In this document: positions 34,846-43,329 of the stretch, in pieces | How the letters are laid out: every line of letters begins with the position of its first letter | How positions within the stretch are numbered: position 1 is the first letter of the stretch | Origin: Bradyrhizobium xenonodulans | Lineage (GTDB): Bacteria > Pseudomonadota > Alphaproteobacteria > Rhizobiales > Xanthobacteraceae | NCBI RefSeq assembly: GCF_027594865.1 | Contig: NZ_CP089391.1 | Location: 2,820,501-2,884,500 of the forward strand | Length of the DNA: 64,000 nucleotides | Direction: 5' to 3' | Made by a program: the position numbers and the translations under genes | Notes under the pieces: generated by a model | The model's database searches: none | The model's input: the letters and a program-made list of their open reading frames with translations, nothing else | What the model was told of the DNA's origin: nothing

Positions 34846-36423
34846 TCATCCCAGCGCTCTGATGACGGCGTCGGCACGGGTCACGATCGCGACGTTCTGC
34901 ATGGCAAAATTGATCGAGGCGGAGTGCCAGTCGGCGTTCATGGTCGAGCAGCAGTCCTCCGGTACGATCATGAAATAGCCCTTGTCGGCGCCGGTGCGCG
35001 CGGTGTGCTCGACCGACATGTTGGTCCAGGCGCCGGTGTTGATGATCATGTCGCGACCGGTGGCTTTCAGGATCGTCTCCAGCCGCGTGCCTTCCCAGGC
35101 GCTCATGCGCATCTTCTCGACGACGAAATCGCCGGGTCGCGGCTCGAGGCCCGAGACCGGCGCGGCGCCCCAGCTGCCGCGCACCATCGCCTTGCTGTCG
35201 ACGAGACCTTCGAACAGCGGCGCATTCAGCGTCACGCCGGGGGCGCCGGGCTCGACCACGAACCAGACATGGACGATGGCAACACCGCGCGCCCGCGCGG
35301 TCTCCGCGAGGCGGCGGACATTCTCGACGACGTGCTGCTGCTTGGCGTGCCCAGGCGCGCCTGACTCGGCGAAGGCGCCACCATCCATGATGACGTCGTT
35401 CTGAAGATCCTGGATGATCATGGCGCAGCGATTTGGATCGAGCCGCATTTCGCCGTCGGCAAGGATCGGCGCTGCGGCCGCGGGACCCGCGCTTGGGGCT
35501 CCGCCGCTGCTGCGCCTGCCGCTCATATAGGGCTCATGGCGCGGCCCGGCCTTGGTCGGGATGGCGTAGACCGAATGGGTCGAGGTCAGATAGAGCGTGC
35601 GGAAGTCCGGCCCGCCCCAGGCGAGGTTGGCGACCATCTCGGGGACGCGGAGCTTGCCCAGCAGCTCGCCGCGCGGCGAGTAGACCCAGACGCCGCCGGG
35701 CGCAGTGACCCAGACGTCGCCGTGCTGGTCGCACTTCATGCCGTCGGGCAGGCCGGCCTCGAGCTCGGAGCGGATGCCGCTTGCGAATACCCGGGCATTC
35801 GACAGCGTACCGTCGGCGTTGACGTCAAACACGCGGATCAGCGCCTGTACGGTGTCGTTGACATAGAGCAGCGTTTCATCGGGCGAGAAGCACAGCCCGT
35901 TCGGCTGGTCGAACAGGTTGCGGTCCACGACGAGCTTCGGCTCGCCGCCGGGCACGACACGATAGACACCCTGGTAGCCGAGCTGGCGCGGCCGCTCGAC
36001 GCCATAGACCGGCATGCGGCCATACCAGGGATCCGAGAAATAGATCGCGCCGGACGAGTGCACGCAGACGTCGTTGGGGCTGTTGAGCTCCTGTCCCCCG
36101 AAGTGCGAGGCCAGCACCTCGCGCCGCCCGTCGGGCCGTTCGCGGATCAGCGATGACGTTGCGTGCTCGCAGACGATCAGGTTGAGCTCGGCGTCATAGG
36201 TCATGCCGTTGCATTTGTTCGACGGGCGCTTGACCTCGGCAACGCCGCGCCGCGCATCCCAACGCCGGCGCACGTCGCCCGGCATGTCCGAGAAGAGCAG
36301 GTAATGATCGACGGGATGCCAGATCGGCCCTTCCGTGAAGTCAAAACCCGTGCCGACCTGCGCGACCGGCGCGTAGGGGTCGATCAGCGTCTCGAATTCG
36401 GAGCGCAAGGTGACGTGAGTCAT
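34846..36423 (-). CDS. SMP-30/gluconolactonase - isochorismatase-like fusion protein
   Basis: A 525-residue two-domain hydrolase. Residues about 1-300 form an SMP-30/regucalcin six-bladed propeller with the metal ligands in FTEGPIWHP (E), SPNDVCV (N) and LPDGMKCD (D). After a glycine/alanine/proline linker (about 305-325), residues about 330-525 are isochorismatase-like, with the catalytic aspartate in AMIIQDLQND and lysine in VVEKMRMSAW. The usual catalytic cysteine position (TN-x-C-VE) reads TNMSVEH, a serine encoded by TCG at 35014-35016. So the second domain is not a standard cysteine amidase; some family members act without cysteine. Start at 36423 (MTHVTLRSE) chosen because upstream sequence is unrelated. 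Likely lactone opening plus a second hydrolysis. Confidence 0.88.
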   Translation of the reverse strand: MTHVTLRSEFETLIDPYAPVAQVGTGFDFTEGPIWHPVDHYLLFSDMPGDVRRRWDARRGVAEVKRPSNKCNGMTYDAELNLIVCEHATSSLIRERPDGRREVLASHFGGQELNSPNDVCVHSSGAIYFSDPWYGRMPVYGVERPRQLGYQGVYRVVPGGEPKLVVDRNLFDQPNGLCFSPDETLLYVNDTVQALIRVFDVNADGTLSNARVFASGIRSELEAGLPDGMKCDQHGDVWVTAPGGVWVYSPRGELLGKLRVPEMVANLAWGGPDFRTLYLTSTHSVYAIPTKAGPRHEPYMSGRRSSGGAPSAGPAAAAPILADGEMRLDPNRCAMIIQDLQNDVIMDGGAFAESGAPGHAKQQHVVENVRRLAETARARGVAIVHVWFVVEPGAPGVTLNAPLFEGLVDSKAMVRGSWGAAPVSGLEPRPGDFVVEKMRMSAWEGTRLETILKATGRDMIINTGAWTNMSVEHTARTGADKGYFMIVPEDCCSTMNADWHSASINFAMQNVAIVTRADAVIRALG

Positions 36424-36445
36424 CGGTCGATATCCTGAGGTCAGG

Positions 36446-37294
36446 TCAAGCCGGGAACCAGTTGCGCGCAGGCAGGGATTGCACGATCGGTCCGGGGACC
36501 TGATCGTGCAGCCGCCCCACGACATTGCCGCCTTCGATCTTGGCGGGGCGATCGTGCACCGGCAGCAGATAGCGCGAGTTGCTGAGCAGCTTCTTGATCG
36601 AGGCCTTTTCCGCGCGCTTGCTGGTGCCGTGATTGCCCGTCGTGCGCGGCTCCCAATCGTGGATCTCGTTGAAGGGCGTCACGATCTGGTCGTTGAAGTC
36701 GTAGATGACGTCGCCGCAGATCGTGGCGATGCCGTCGGCGGTTTCGACGATGACGTTCATCGAGCCCTCGGTGTGGGCGTTGGCGGCGTCACAATAGACG
36801 CCGGGCATCAGCTCGATCGGGCCGGTGATCTCGAGGTCGAGGAAGCGCAGCGCGCTCTTGGTGTGCAGGCGGTCGATCAGATGCTTGATGTCGGGCGCCG
36901 GATATTGCGGATGCATCAGGCCGGAGACGGAATATTCGAGCTCCTTGCGGTTGAGGACCACGGTCGTGTTCATCGGAAACAGATCGTCCTTGCCGGCATG
37001 GTCGATGTGCAGATGGGTGTGACAGACGAAGCGGACGTCGCCCATGCGCACGCCGTGGCGCGCGAGCTGGTTCTCGATCATGTTCTCGTGGTACTGAAGG
37101 CCGCGCATACCCAGCGTCTCCATGATCTGGTTGGAGCGATAGCCGGTGTCGACCACGACCGGATATTTGCCGCCGAGGATCAAAAAGCCGAGCGTGAGGA
37201 CGCGGCGGGTGCGGCCGCAGTCGCGACCGAGCACCAGAAAGCTCGATTCCAGCTCGATATCGCCGTAGTCCAGGATCTTGATCTCCAGCGCCAT
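36446..37294 (-). CDS. metallo-beta-lactamase-fold hydrolase (N-acyl-homoserine-lactonase-like)
   Basis: A 282-residue dinuclear zinc hydrolase. The metal motif HTHLHIDH spans residues 92-99, with a later histidine (NAHTEGSMN), aspartate (ICGDVIYD) and histidine (VPVHDRPA-like) completing the site. Length and pattern are those of the AHL-lactonase subgroup, which opens lactone or related rings. No secretion signal. It lies 22 bases upstream of the SMP-30/isochorismatase gene in the same operon. In this setting a role in opening a heterocyclic or lactone intermediate is more likely than quorum quenching, but that is an inference. Confidence 0.88.
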   Translation of the reverse strand: MALEIKILDYGDIELESSFLVLGRDCGRTRRVLTLGFLILGGKYPVVVDTGYRSNQIMETLGMRGLQYHENMIENQLARHGVRMGDVRFVCHTHLHIDHAGKDDLFPMNTTVVLNRKELEYSVSGLMHPQYPAPDIKHLIDRLHTKSALRFLDLEITGPIELMPGVYCDAANAHTEGSMNVIVETADGIATICGDVIYDFNDQIVTPFNEIHDWEPRTTGNHGTSKRAEKASIKKLLSNSRYLLPVHDRPAKIEGGNVVGRLHDQVPGPIVQSLPARNWFPA

Positions 37295-37322
37295 TCGTTG
37301 GCCTCCCTATGTTTCTTGTCTG

Positions 37323-38207
37323 TCAAAGCCGGTAGACGCGCGTGGCGGTGCCTCTGAAGATCGCGTCCTGCTGCTCGGTGCTCAGCGGCGCAGCGGCCGC
37401 GCGAAACGCGGCGACGAGCTCGCGGTAGCTGGTCCACAATTTCTCGATCGGAAAGTTGGAGCCGAACAGGCAACGCTCGGCGCCGAAGATCGTGACGGTG
37501 TCGGCCACGATGGCCGCGATGTGCGCGAGGTCGTTGCGATGGATGAAGGTGCCGAGCCCGGAGAGTTTCGAGACCACGTTCGGGCAGGCCGCAAGCCGCG
37601 CCATCCCGGCGCGCCAGGCCGCGCGCCCCGCGGGTGAGAGATCTTCCAGCATGCCGGCATGCTGGAGGATGAAGGTCACCTCGGGGCAGGACTCCGCAAG
37701 CCGCGCCGCATCCGGCATCTGCGGCGTAAAAACCTGGAGATCGAAGCTCCAGCCGTAATCGGCGAGGTACGCGATGTTGCGGCGAACCGCGGGATCGACG
37801 CAAAGATCTGGCTTGGCCGCGAAGCGATAGAGTGGGTTCTCGTGCCAGTGCAGCTGCATCCGCGCGCCGCGTACCAGGGAATAGTGCTTGAGGCGGTCGA
37901 GCTGCGGGCGCACGTCTTCGACGGCAAAATTGGCATAAGCGACGATCGCGTGGGGCCAGCCGTGGTCTTCGGCGGTCTCTTGCACCCACGCCGTCTCATC
38001 CTCGAAACGATCATTGGCCCAGTTGGTCTGGACGTAGACTGACCGGGTCACGCCGGTGCCCTTGAGATCGTCGAGATACTCCTGGATCGGATAATCGCGC
38101 CGGATCGGCTCGTAGGGTCCGAAGATGCGGGGCTGCATGGGGCCGGTCAGCCAGGGCAGGTCGGCCTGCCGCCAGATGTGATGATGCCCGTCGACAATCT
38201 CGGTCAC
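37323..38207 (-). CDS. amidohydrolase 2 family (PDC lactonase-like) protein
   Basis: A 294-residue TIM-barrel hydrolase starting at GTG 38207 (VTEIVDGHHHIW), within the 4-base overlap with the VWA gene. The DGHHHIW opening is the metal-binding HxH of the amidohydrolase_2 family. Later ligands are the histidine of FILQHAGM near residue 177 and the aspartate/asparagine region at LFGSNFP near residue 245. Members include 2-pyrone-4,6-dicarboxylate lactonase and L-fucono- or rhamnono-lactonases. It likely hydrolyses a ring intermediate. Substrate unknown. Confidence 0.87.
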   Translation of the reverse strand: MTEIVDGHHHIWRQADLPWLTGPMQPRIFGPYEPIRRDYPIQEYLDDLKGTGVTRSVYVQTNWANDRFEDETAWVQETAEDHGWPHAIVAYANFAVEDVRPQLDRLKHYSLVRGARMQLHWHENPLYRFAAKPDLCVDPAVRRNIAYLADYGWSFDLQVFTPQMPDAARLAESCPEVTFILQHAGMLEDLSPAGRAAWRAGMARLAACPNVVSKLSGLGTFIHRNDLAHIAAIVADTVTIFGAERCLFGSNFPIEKLWTSYRELVAAFRAAAAPLSTEQQDAIFRGTATRVYRL

Positions 38208-39325
38208 GCAACTCTCCTTCGTCCCAGTGCCAGTACATGCGCAACGATCGACGCGCTCGAGCCGCCGTCGACGAGGTCGTCGACATGGCGCGCGATCGCA
38301 ATGAGTCCTTCGGTCTGCGGGCGGAAACCCGGTCCGGTCGCGAGCGGCGTCAGCCAGCTCACGCGCCAGGCCCGCCGCGACAGCTTTGCCACGGCGTCGC
38401 GCAGCGCATCGATTTCGCCGCGCTCCAATCCGTCCGAGATCACGACCACGGCTGCGCCGCGCGCATAGCCGCCGAAGCGGGGCACCGCGAGGAAGGCCTG
38501 CAGCGCATCGCCGATGCGGGTGCCGCCGTCCCAATCGCTGACGAGGTGCGCGGCCGCGTTCAGCGCCTGCTCGCGGCGCTTCAGCCGCAGCGCGCGGGTG
38601 ACACGGGTCAGCCTTGTGCCGAAGGTGAAGACCTCGACATTGGGCGCGGCCTGCACCAGCGCATGGGCGAGCTTCATGTTCTCTTCGGTCCGGCTCTTCA
38701 TCGAGCCGGAGACGTCGATCAGCAGCAGGAATTTTCGCGGGCGCTGGCGCCGCTTCATGTGACCGAGCCGCAGGATCTCACCGTCGCTGCGGACGGAGTC
38801 GCGTAAGGTGCGGCGGAGATCGGCGAAGGGCCCGCGGCGGGCCCGCATGCGGCGATGGCCGCGCCGTCGTGGCAGGCGCCGCGGCGCCTCGCGCGCCAGG
38901 CGGCGCAGTGCGTCGGTCGTCGACAGCTGAGCAAAACGGCGCTCGACGAGTGCTTCGGTGCGGGTTGCGGTCAGGCCGGATTCGTTGGCGTCATCGGACA
39001 GCAGTGGCTCCTCGTCGCCGCGGCCCTCTTCCTGGAGCCGGACGGTCTCGTCGTCTTCGCCATCGTCGACGCGCTCGATCGCCTCGCTGCCGCGGAAGTG
39101 CAGATCGAACAGCCGGTCGAAAGTGGCGCGGCGCTCGGGTGGCGGGGCGAGGGTGGCCAGCGCTGCCTGCCTGATATCCCCGAGGTCGCGCGGGCCCAGC
39201 AGCTCGATCGCGGTGAGGAACGCGGTGGTCTGCTCCGGCGCGACGGCAAAGCTGTTGGCGCGCAGCAGTGCGACAAAGGACACGAAGACGCGGGCGGCAC
39301 GCGGAAGCTGGGGTTCGGTGCTCAT
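38204..39325 (-). CDS. von Willebrand factor A domain protein (CoxE-like)
   Basis: A 373-residue cytoplasmic protein. The N-terminal half is charged with an acidic stretch (DDGEDDETV) and an arginine-rich stretch. The C-terminal VWA domain has a MIDAS metal site in LLIDVSGSMKS near residue 205, followed by the threonine/aspartate positions (DWDGGTRIG). CoxE proteins act with the AAA+ protein CoxD to mature the molybdenum cofactor site of CO-dehydrogenase-type enzymes. Gene order here (molybdopterin subunits, MoxR/CoxD-like, VWA) is the same, so a maturation role for the adjacent hydroxylase is likely. Overlaps its neighbours by 4 bases on each side. Confidence 0.9.
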   Translation of the reverse strand: MSTEPQLPRAARVFVSFVALLRANSFAVAPEQTTAFLTAIELLGPRDLGDIRQAALATLAPPPERRATFDRLFDLHFRGSEAIERVDDGEDDETVRLQEEGRGDEEPLLSDDANESGLTATRTEALVERRFAQLSTTDALRRLAREAPRRLPRRRGHRRMRARRGPFADLRRTLRDSVRSDGEILRLGHMKRRQRPRKFLLLIDVSGSMKSRTEENMKLAHALVQAAPNVEVFTFGTRLTRVTRALRLKRREQALNAAAHLVSDWDGGTRIGDALQAFLAVPRFGGYARGAAVVVISDGLERGEIDALRDAVAKLSRRAWRVSWLTPLATGPGFRPQTEGLIAIARHVDDLVDGGSSASIVAHVLALGRRRVA

Positions 39326-40203
39326 GCGGTTGCCTCCGCGAGCATGGCGTCGAGCCGGGGCGAGATGAAGTGCAGGTCCTCCTCGTCCTTGAGCGCCACG
39401 CCGATCGAGCGCTTGAAGGCGTCGGGCCAGCGCGCGCCGCCCTTGTGCAGCAATGTTGCCGCTTCGGCCCAATCGACGGCCTCGGCGATGCCCGGCGCCT
39501 TGCTGAGCGGCTCGCGCCGGAGCTTTCCGACGGCCGCAACGACGGCGCGCGCGGTTGCTTCGGCAACGCTGGAGGCCCGCAACATCACGATCCGTGCCTC
39601 GCGTTCTTCCGTGGGGTAGTCGATCCAGTGATAGACGCAGCGGCGGCGCAGCGCCTCATGCAGGTCGCGCGTCCGGTTCGAGGTCAGCACGACGACAGGC
39701 CGTTCGGTGGCGCGCACCGTGCCGCGCTCGGGGATTGAGATCTGGAAGTCGGAGAGGAATTCGAGCAGGAAGGCCTCGAACTCCTGGTCGGCGCGGTCGA
39801 TTTCGTCGATCAGCAGCACGGTGGAATCAGGCGCACGTAGTGCCGCCAGCATCGGCCGTTCGATCAGAAACGTCTCGCCATAGATGTCGATGCTCTCGTC
39901 GCCGGCCTGGCGGATCGCGAGCATCTGGCGCGGATAGTTCCACTCGTAGAGCGCCGCAGAGGCGTCGATGCCCTCATAGCATTGCAGCCGAATAAGCCGG
40001 CGGCCGAGCACGGCGGCGATGGCCTTGGCGGCTTCGGTCTTGCCGACGCCCGGCGCCCCCTCGAGCAGCAGCGGCTTGCCCAGCGCAAGGCCGAGATAGG
40101 CAGCCGTCGCAAGCCCCTCGTCGGCGAGGTAATAGGCCGCGCGCAGCGCTTTCTCCAGCGCCTCCGGACTGTCGATGCCGACGATGTTGCTGCGGACCGC
40201 CAT
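39322..40203 (-). CDS. MoxR-family AAA+ ATPase (CoxD-like)
   Basis: A 293-residue ATPase. Walker A is GAPGVGKTE near residue 51, Walker B LLIDEIDRAD near residue 130, and sensor-1 VVLTSNRTRDLHEAL near residue 170; the arginine finger region RRRCVYHWID follows. MoxR proteins are chaperone-like remodelers that work with VWA-domain partners to insert metals or cofactors. It is placed between the molybdopterin subunits and its VWA partner, with 4-base overlap to the latter. Confidence 0.92.
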   Translation of the reverse strand: MAVRSNIVGIDSPEALEKALRAAYYLADEGLATAAYLGLALGKPLLLEGAPGVGKTEAAKAIAAVLGRRLIRLQCYEGIDASAALYEWNYPRQMLAIRQAGDESIDIYGETFLIERPMLAALRAPDSTVLLIDEIDRADQEFEAFLLEFLSDFQISIPERGTVRATERPVVVLTSNRTRDLHEALRRRCVYHWIDYPTEEREARIVMLRASSVAEATARAVVAAVGKLRREPLSKAPGIAEAVDWAEAATLLHKGGARWPDAFKRSIGVALKDEEDLHFISPRLDAMLAEATA

Positions 40204-40215
40204 GGACGAAGACCT

Positions 40216-41238
40216 CTAGCGCCGCGCCTGCGGCCGCGCGCCGCCCTGGGCCTTGATCGCGCGCAGCACCTTCTCAGGTGTAATCGGCAGATCGTCGATG
40301 CGCACGCCGACGGCGTTGAAGATCGCGTTCGCCACGGCCGGCAGCACCGGGTTCGCACACATCTCGCCGGGACCTTTTGCGCCGAACGGACCATCGGGCG
40401 CAGGGCGCTCCAGCACCGCAATGTCATGCGGGCAGATGTCGCCGGGGCCCGGCATCAGATATTCGACGAAGTCGCGCGGGCCGTGCACGGGCTCGGGATA
40501 GTACGGCTCCGGCGTCTCGTAGAGCGCGTGGCTGACGCCCATCCAGGCGCCGCCGACGAGCTGCTGCTCGACCAGGCGCGGATTGAGCGCGCGGCCGAGC
40601 TCGTAGGCCGAGTCCATCCGCACCATCGCGACCTCGCCGGTCTCGTCATCGACATCGACCTCGGCGACGAGACAGGCATGGGCATAGCATGTGGCCGGCG
40701 ACATCTCGCCGGTTTCAGGATCGACATTCGAGAGCGGCACCAGGAAGATGCCGCGGCCGGAGATGGTCTTGCCCTGCTTGAATTGCGCCGCGATCGCGAC
40801 GTCCTTGGTCGAGATCGAGCGGTGCGGCGCGCCCTTGACGTGGATGTTGCCGCGGCCGTCGGTCTCGAGATCGGCGGCGTTGACCTCGAGCTCCTCGGCG
40901 GCCGCTTCCATCATCACGCCGCGGGCCTCGCGAGCCGCTGCCATCACGGCATTGCCGACCCGGTGGGTGCCGCGCGAGGCGAACGAGCCCATGCAATGCG
41001 GACCGGTGTCGGAATCCGCGGTGTCCACATAGACGTCCTCGACGGGTACGCCCAAGGTCTCGGCACAGATCTGGCGCGTCACCGACTTCATGCCCTGGCC
41101 CAGGTCGATCGACGACAGCGCGACGGTGAACTTGCCGCTCGGGTTGGAATGCACCAGCGCCTGGCTGGGGTCGCCGCCGAGATTCATGCCGATGGGATAG
41201 TTGATCGACGCGATGCCGCGTCCGCGATGCCGGGTCAT
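40216..41238 (-). CDS. molybdenum hydroxylase, C-terminal molybdopterin-binding subunit (NdhM-like half)
   Basis: A 340-residue polypeptide equal to the C-terminal part of a xanthine-dehydrogenase-type large subunit. It begins RGRGIASINYPIGMN, and contains the Mo-cofactor contacts SSIDLGQGMKSVTRQI and GSFASRGTH. The catalytic glutamate is in GAKGPGEMC near residue 302. It starts at the ATG directly after the stop of the preceding gene (TAGATG), with AGGAGG 9 bases upstream, so it is translated as a separate protein. In Eubacterium barkeri nicotinate dehydrogenase the molybdopterin subunit is likewise two proteins (NdhL and NdhM). It would hydroxylate an N-heterocycle or related carbon with water as oxygen source. 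Confidence 0.88.
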   Translation of the reverse strand: MTRHRGRGIASINYPIGMNLGGDPSQALVHSNPSGKFTVALSSIDLGQGMKSVTRQICAETLGVPVEDVYVDTADSDTGPHCMGSFASRGTHRVGNAVMAAAREARGVMMEAAAEELEVNAADLETDGRGNIHVKGAPHRSISTKDVAIAAQFKQGKTISGRGIFLVPLSNVDPETGEMSPATCYAHACLVAEVDVDDETGEVAMVRMDSAYELGRALNPRLVEQQLVGGAWMGVSHALYETPEPYYPEPVHGPRDFVEYLMPGPGDICPHDIAVLERPAPDGPFGAKGPGEMCANPVLPAVANAIFNAVGVRIDDLPITPEKVLRAIKAQGGARPQARR

Positions 41239-42834
41239 CTAGCGCCTCCTGGTGCCGAAGACGGAGGAGAAGCGGGTCGCGCCATGCGAAGGCGCGGCCG
41301 GCCGCGGCGAGGGCGGCGGCGGAGCCGGCGGTGGCGGCTCGCGCGGCGGTTCGCGGGTGACGTTCGGCGGCAACCGGTCGTAGCTGGTGCGCTGCTGGAT
41401 TGGAGCGGCCGGCCTCGCGCGCGAAGAATCCGTTGGCGTCGGCGGGATCACGGCGCGGCTGCCGCCGCCGTCCTTGCGCGAGGAGGCCCGCTTGAACTCC
41501 TCGCGAAGCGGCCATTTGGCTTTCTCGGCCGCGACCTGAACGCATTCGACCAGCGCCGTGTTCTTGGCCTCGCGCCGGTGCGCCTTCATGTCTCCGTCGC
41601 GGTAGGCATTCAGGATCCGGAACTCCATCGGGTCCATGTTGATGAGATGCGCCAGCTTGTCCATCTGGCACTCGATGGCAAAATCCATCGCAGTGACGCC
41701 GAAGCCGCGCATCGCGGTCGCCGGCGTGCGGTTGGTGAAGACGCAATAGACGTCGCCATAGACGTTCGGGATGGTGTAGGGCCCCGGCAGATGCGCGGCG
41801 CATTTTACGGCGGCGTAGCTGGACAGCCGCGTATAGGCGCCGCTGTCGAAATAGGCGCGGATTTTTCGCGCGACGATGCGGCCGTCACGCATCACGCCGT
41901 CCTTGATGTAGATGCGCTCGGCGCCGCGCGGCGGGCCGTATTGCATCTCCTCCTCGCGGCCGAACACGTAGCGGACGGGGCGCCCGGTCAGCATTGCGCC
42001 GAGGATCGCGAGCGGCTCGGTCAAGGTATCGACCTTGCCGCCAAAGCCGCCGCCGACGGTGCCGCCGATGAAGTGGAAGGTGTTGGACGGCACGTCCAGG
42101 ATCTTGGCGCAGGTGTCGACCGAGAAGAACAGCGCCTGTGTCGAGGTGTAGACGACATAGCGGCCGTTGGTGTCGGGTGCCGCGATCGCGCCGTTGGTCT
42201 CCGTCGGCGCGTGCTCGATCGGCGACATTTGGTAGCGCTGTTCGAGGACGTGGTTGGCGGTCGCGAGGGCCGCATCGGCGTCGCCGAAGCGCAGCCTCTG
42301 GTGGTCGTAGGTCTCGTGATAGGTGAACGTGTTCTTCGGGTAGGTCTCGTTGACCACGGGCGCACCGGGCTTCAGCGCGTCCTCGACGTCGAACACTGCC
42401 GGCAGTGGCTCGTAGTCGACCTTGACCTTGGCGACTGCCTCAAAGGCCTCGCGCTCGCTGTCGGCGACGATGGCGACGATCGGCTCGCCCTTGTAGCGGA
42501 CCTTGTCGACCGCCAGCGAAGGCTCGTCGTCCTTGCCGAAATTGATCAGGCTGAGAAGCGTGTTGAGATTGACCGGCACGTCAGCGCCGCGAATGATCCG
42601 GCGCACGCCGGCCGAGCGCTCGGCCTCGGCCGTGTCGATGCGGCGAATCCTTGCATGGGCCTGCGTCGAGCGCACGACCTTCAAATGCAGCATGCCTTGA
42701 AGCTTATGATCGTTGAAATAGCTCGAGGTGCCGGTGACGTGGCCGAGCATGTCCTGGCGCTGGGTGCCCTTGCCGATCTCCTTCAAATTGTCGTCGCGCT
42801 CGTCGGCGAAGATGTCCTTGCGCAGTTCCAGCAT
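41239..42834 (-). CDS. molybdenum hydroxylase, N-terminal molybdopterin-binding subunit (NdhL-like half)
   Basis: A 531-residue polypeptide equal to the N-terminal part of the large subunit. The small hammerhead domain (about 20-130) includes GHVTGTSSYFNDH; the first Mo-cofactor domain has GGTVGGGFGGK near residue 258 and AMRGFGVTAMDFAIE near residue 378. After KWPLREEF (about 448) the sequence turns into a proline/serine/arginine-rich tail of about 80 residues, ending in a stop where intact relatives simply continue into RGRGIAS. So the split falls inside a linker. Works with the C-terminal half, the 2Fe-2S and the FAD subunits encoded next to it. Confidence 0.88.
   Translation of the reverse strand: MLELRKDIFADERDDNLKEIGKGTQRQDMLGHVTGTSSYFNDHKLQGMLHLKVVRSTQAHARIRRIDTAEAERSAGVRRIIRGADVPVNLNTLLSLINFGKDDEPSLAVDKVRYKGEPIVAIVADSEREAFEAVAKVKVDYEPLPAVFDVEDALKPGAPVVNETYPKNTFTYHETYDHQRLRFGDADAALATANHVLEQRYQMSPIEHAPTETNGAIAAPDTNGRYVVYTSTQALFFSVDTCAKILDVPSNTFHFIGGTVGGGFGGKVDTLTEPLAILGAMLTGRPVRYVFGREEEMQYGPPRGAERIYIKDGVMRDGRIVARKIRAYFDSGAYTRLSSYAAVKCAAHLPGPYTIPNVYGDVYCVFTNRTPATAMRGFGVTAMDFAIECQMDKLAHLINMDPMEFRILNAYRDGDMKAHRREAKNTALVECVQVAAEKAKWPLREEFKRASSRKDGGGSRAVIPPTPTDSSRARPAAPIQQRTSYDRLPPNVTREPPREPPPPAPPPPSPRPAAPSHGATRFSSVFGTRRR
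41241..41254 (-). promoter_or_regulatory. ribosome-binding site between the split molybdopterin genes
   Basis: On the minus strand the sequence reads AGGAGGCGC just before the stop-start junction TAGATG. The Shine-Dalgarno core AGGAGG lies inside the last codons of the upstream gene at the right distance for the ATG at 41238. This supports separate translation of the second half rather than a sequencing-error frameshift or read-through. Confidence 0.75.
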
Positions 42835-42846
42835 GGTCGCGTTCCC

Positions 42847-43323
42847 TTACGCGCTGACCCGGCCGCCGGCGGCGGCGAGGATGGCGTTGATGATCGGCTC
42901 ATAGCCGGTGCAGCGGCAGATGTTGCCGGAGATGGCCTCGATGACCTCCTCGCGGCTGGGCGAGGGATTGCGGTCGAGCAGGGCTTTGGCGGCCATCAGC
43001 ATGCCCGGCGTGCAATAGCCGCACTGGGCGGCAAAATTATCGGCGAACGCCCGCTGAAGCGGATGCAGGTTCGGGCCCCGCTTCATGCCGTCCAGCGTCT
43101 CGATCGAACGGCCGGCGACGGTTTCCGCCAGCGTCAGGCAGGAGAGCTGAAGCTCGCCGTCAACAAGCACGCTGCAGGTGCCGCAGCCGCCCTGGCCGCA
43201 GCCGAATTTGGGCGTCATGTCGCCGATCAGCTCGCGCAGCGCGACTAGGAGATTGGTGCCGCCGTCGACGAAGATCGCGACGTCGCGGCCGTTGTGACGA
43301 AATTGCAGGGGTATCTTGGACAT
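42847..43323 (-). CDS. molybdenum hydroxylase, [2Fe-2S] subunit (CoxS/NdhS-like)
   Basis: A 158-residue electron-transfer subunit with two clusters. The plant-ferredoxin-type cluster is bound by CGQGGCGTC (about residues 41-49) and a later cysteine in QLSCLTL; the second, helical domain cluster by QCGYCTPG and CRCTGY near residues 101 and 137. It passes electrons from the Mo centre to FAD. Six bases after the FAD-subunit gene and 12 bases before the molybdopterin gene. Confidence 0.95.
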   Translation of the reverse strand: MSKIPLQFRHNGRDVAIFVDGGTNLLVALRELIGDMTPKFGCGQGGCGTCSVLVDGELQLSCLTLAETVAGRSIETLDGMKRGPNLHPLQRAFADNFAAQCGYCTPGMLMAAKALLDRNPSPSREEVIEAISGNICRCTGYEPIINAILAAAGGRVSA

Positions 43324-43329
43324 GGGGCT

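Noticed and set aside
36446..37294. Quorum-quenching lactonase as the primary role
   Set aside because: The motif fits the subgroup, but the gene is embedded in a catabolic operon with three other hydrolases and no LuxI/LuxR genes are in view.
39982..43248. 1088-codon open frame on the plus strand
   Set aside because: It is antisense to the molybdenum hydroxylase and MoxR genes, has arginine/glycine/aspartate-rich composition without motifs, and results from the high third-position GC.
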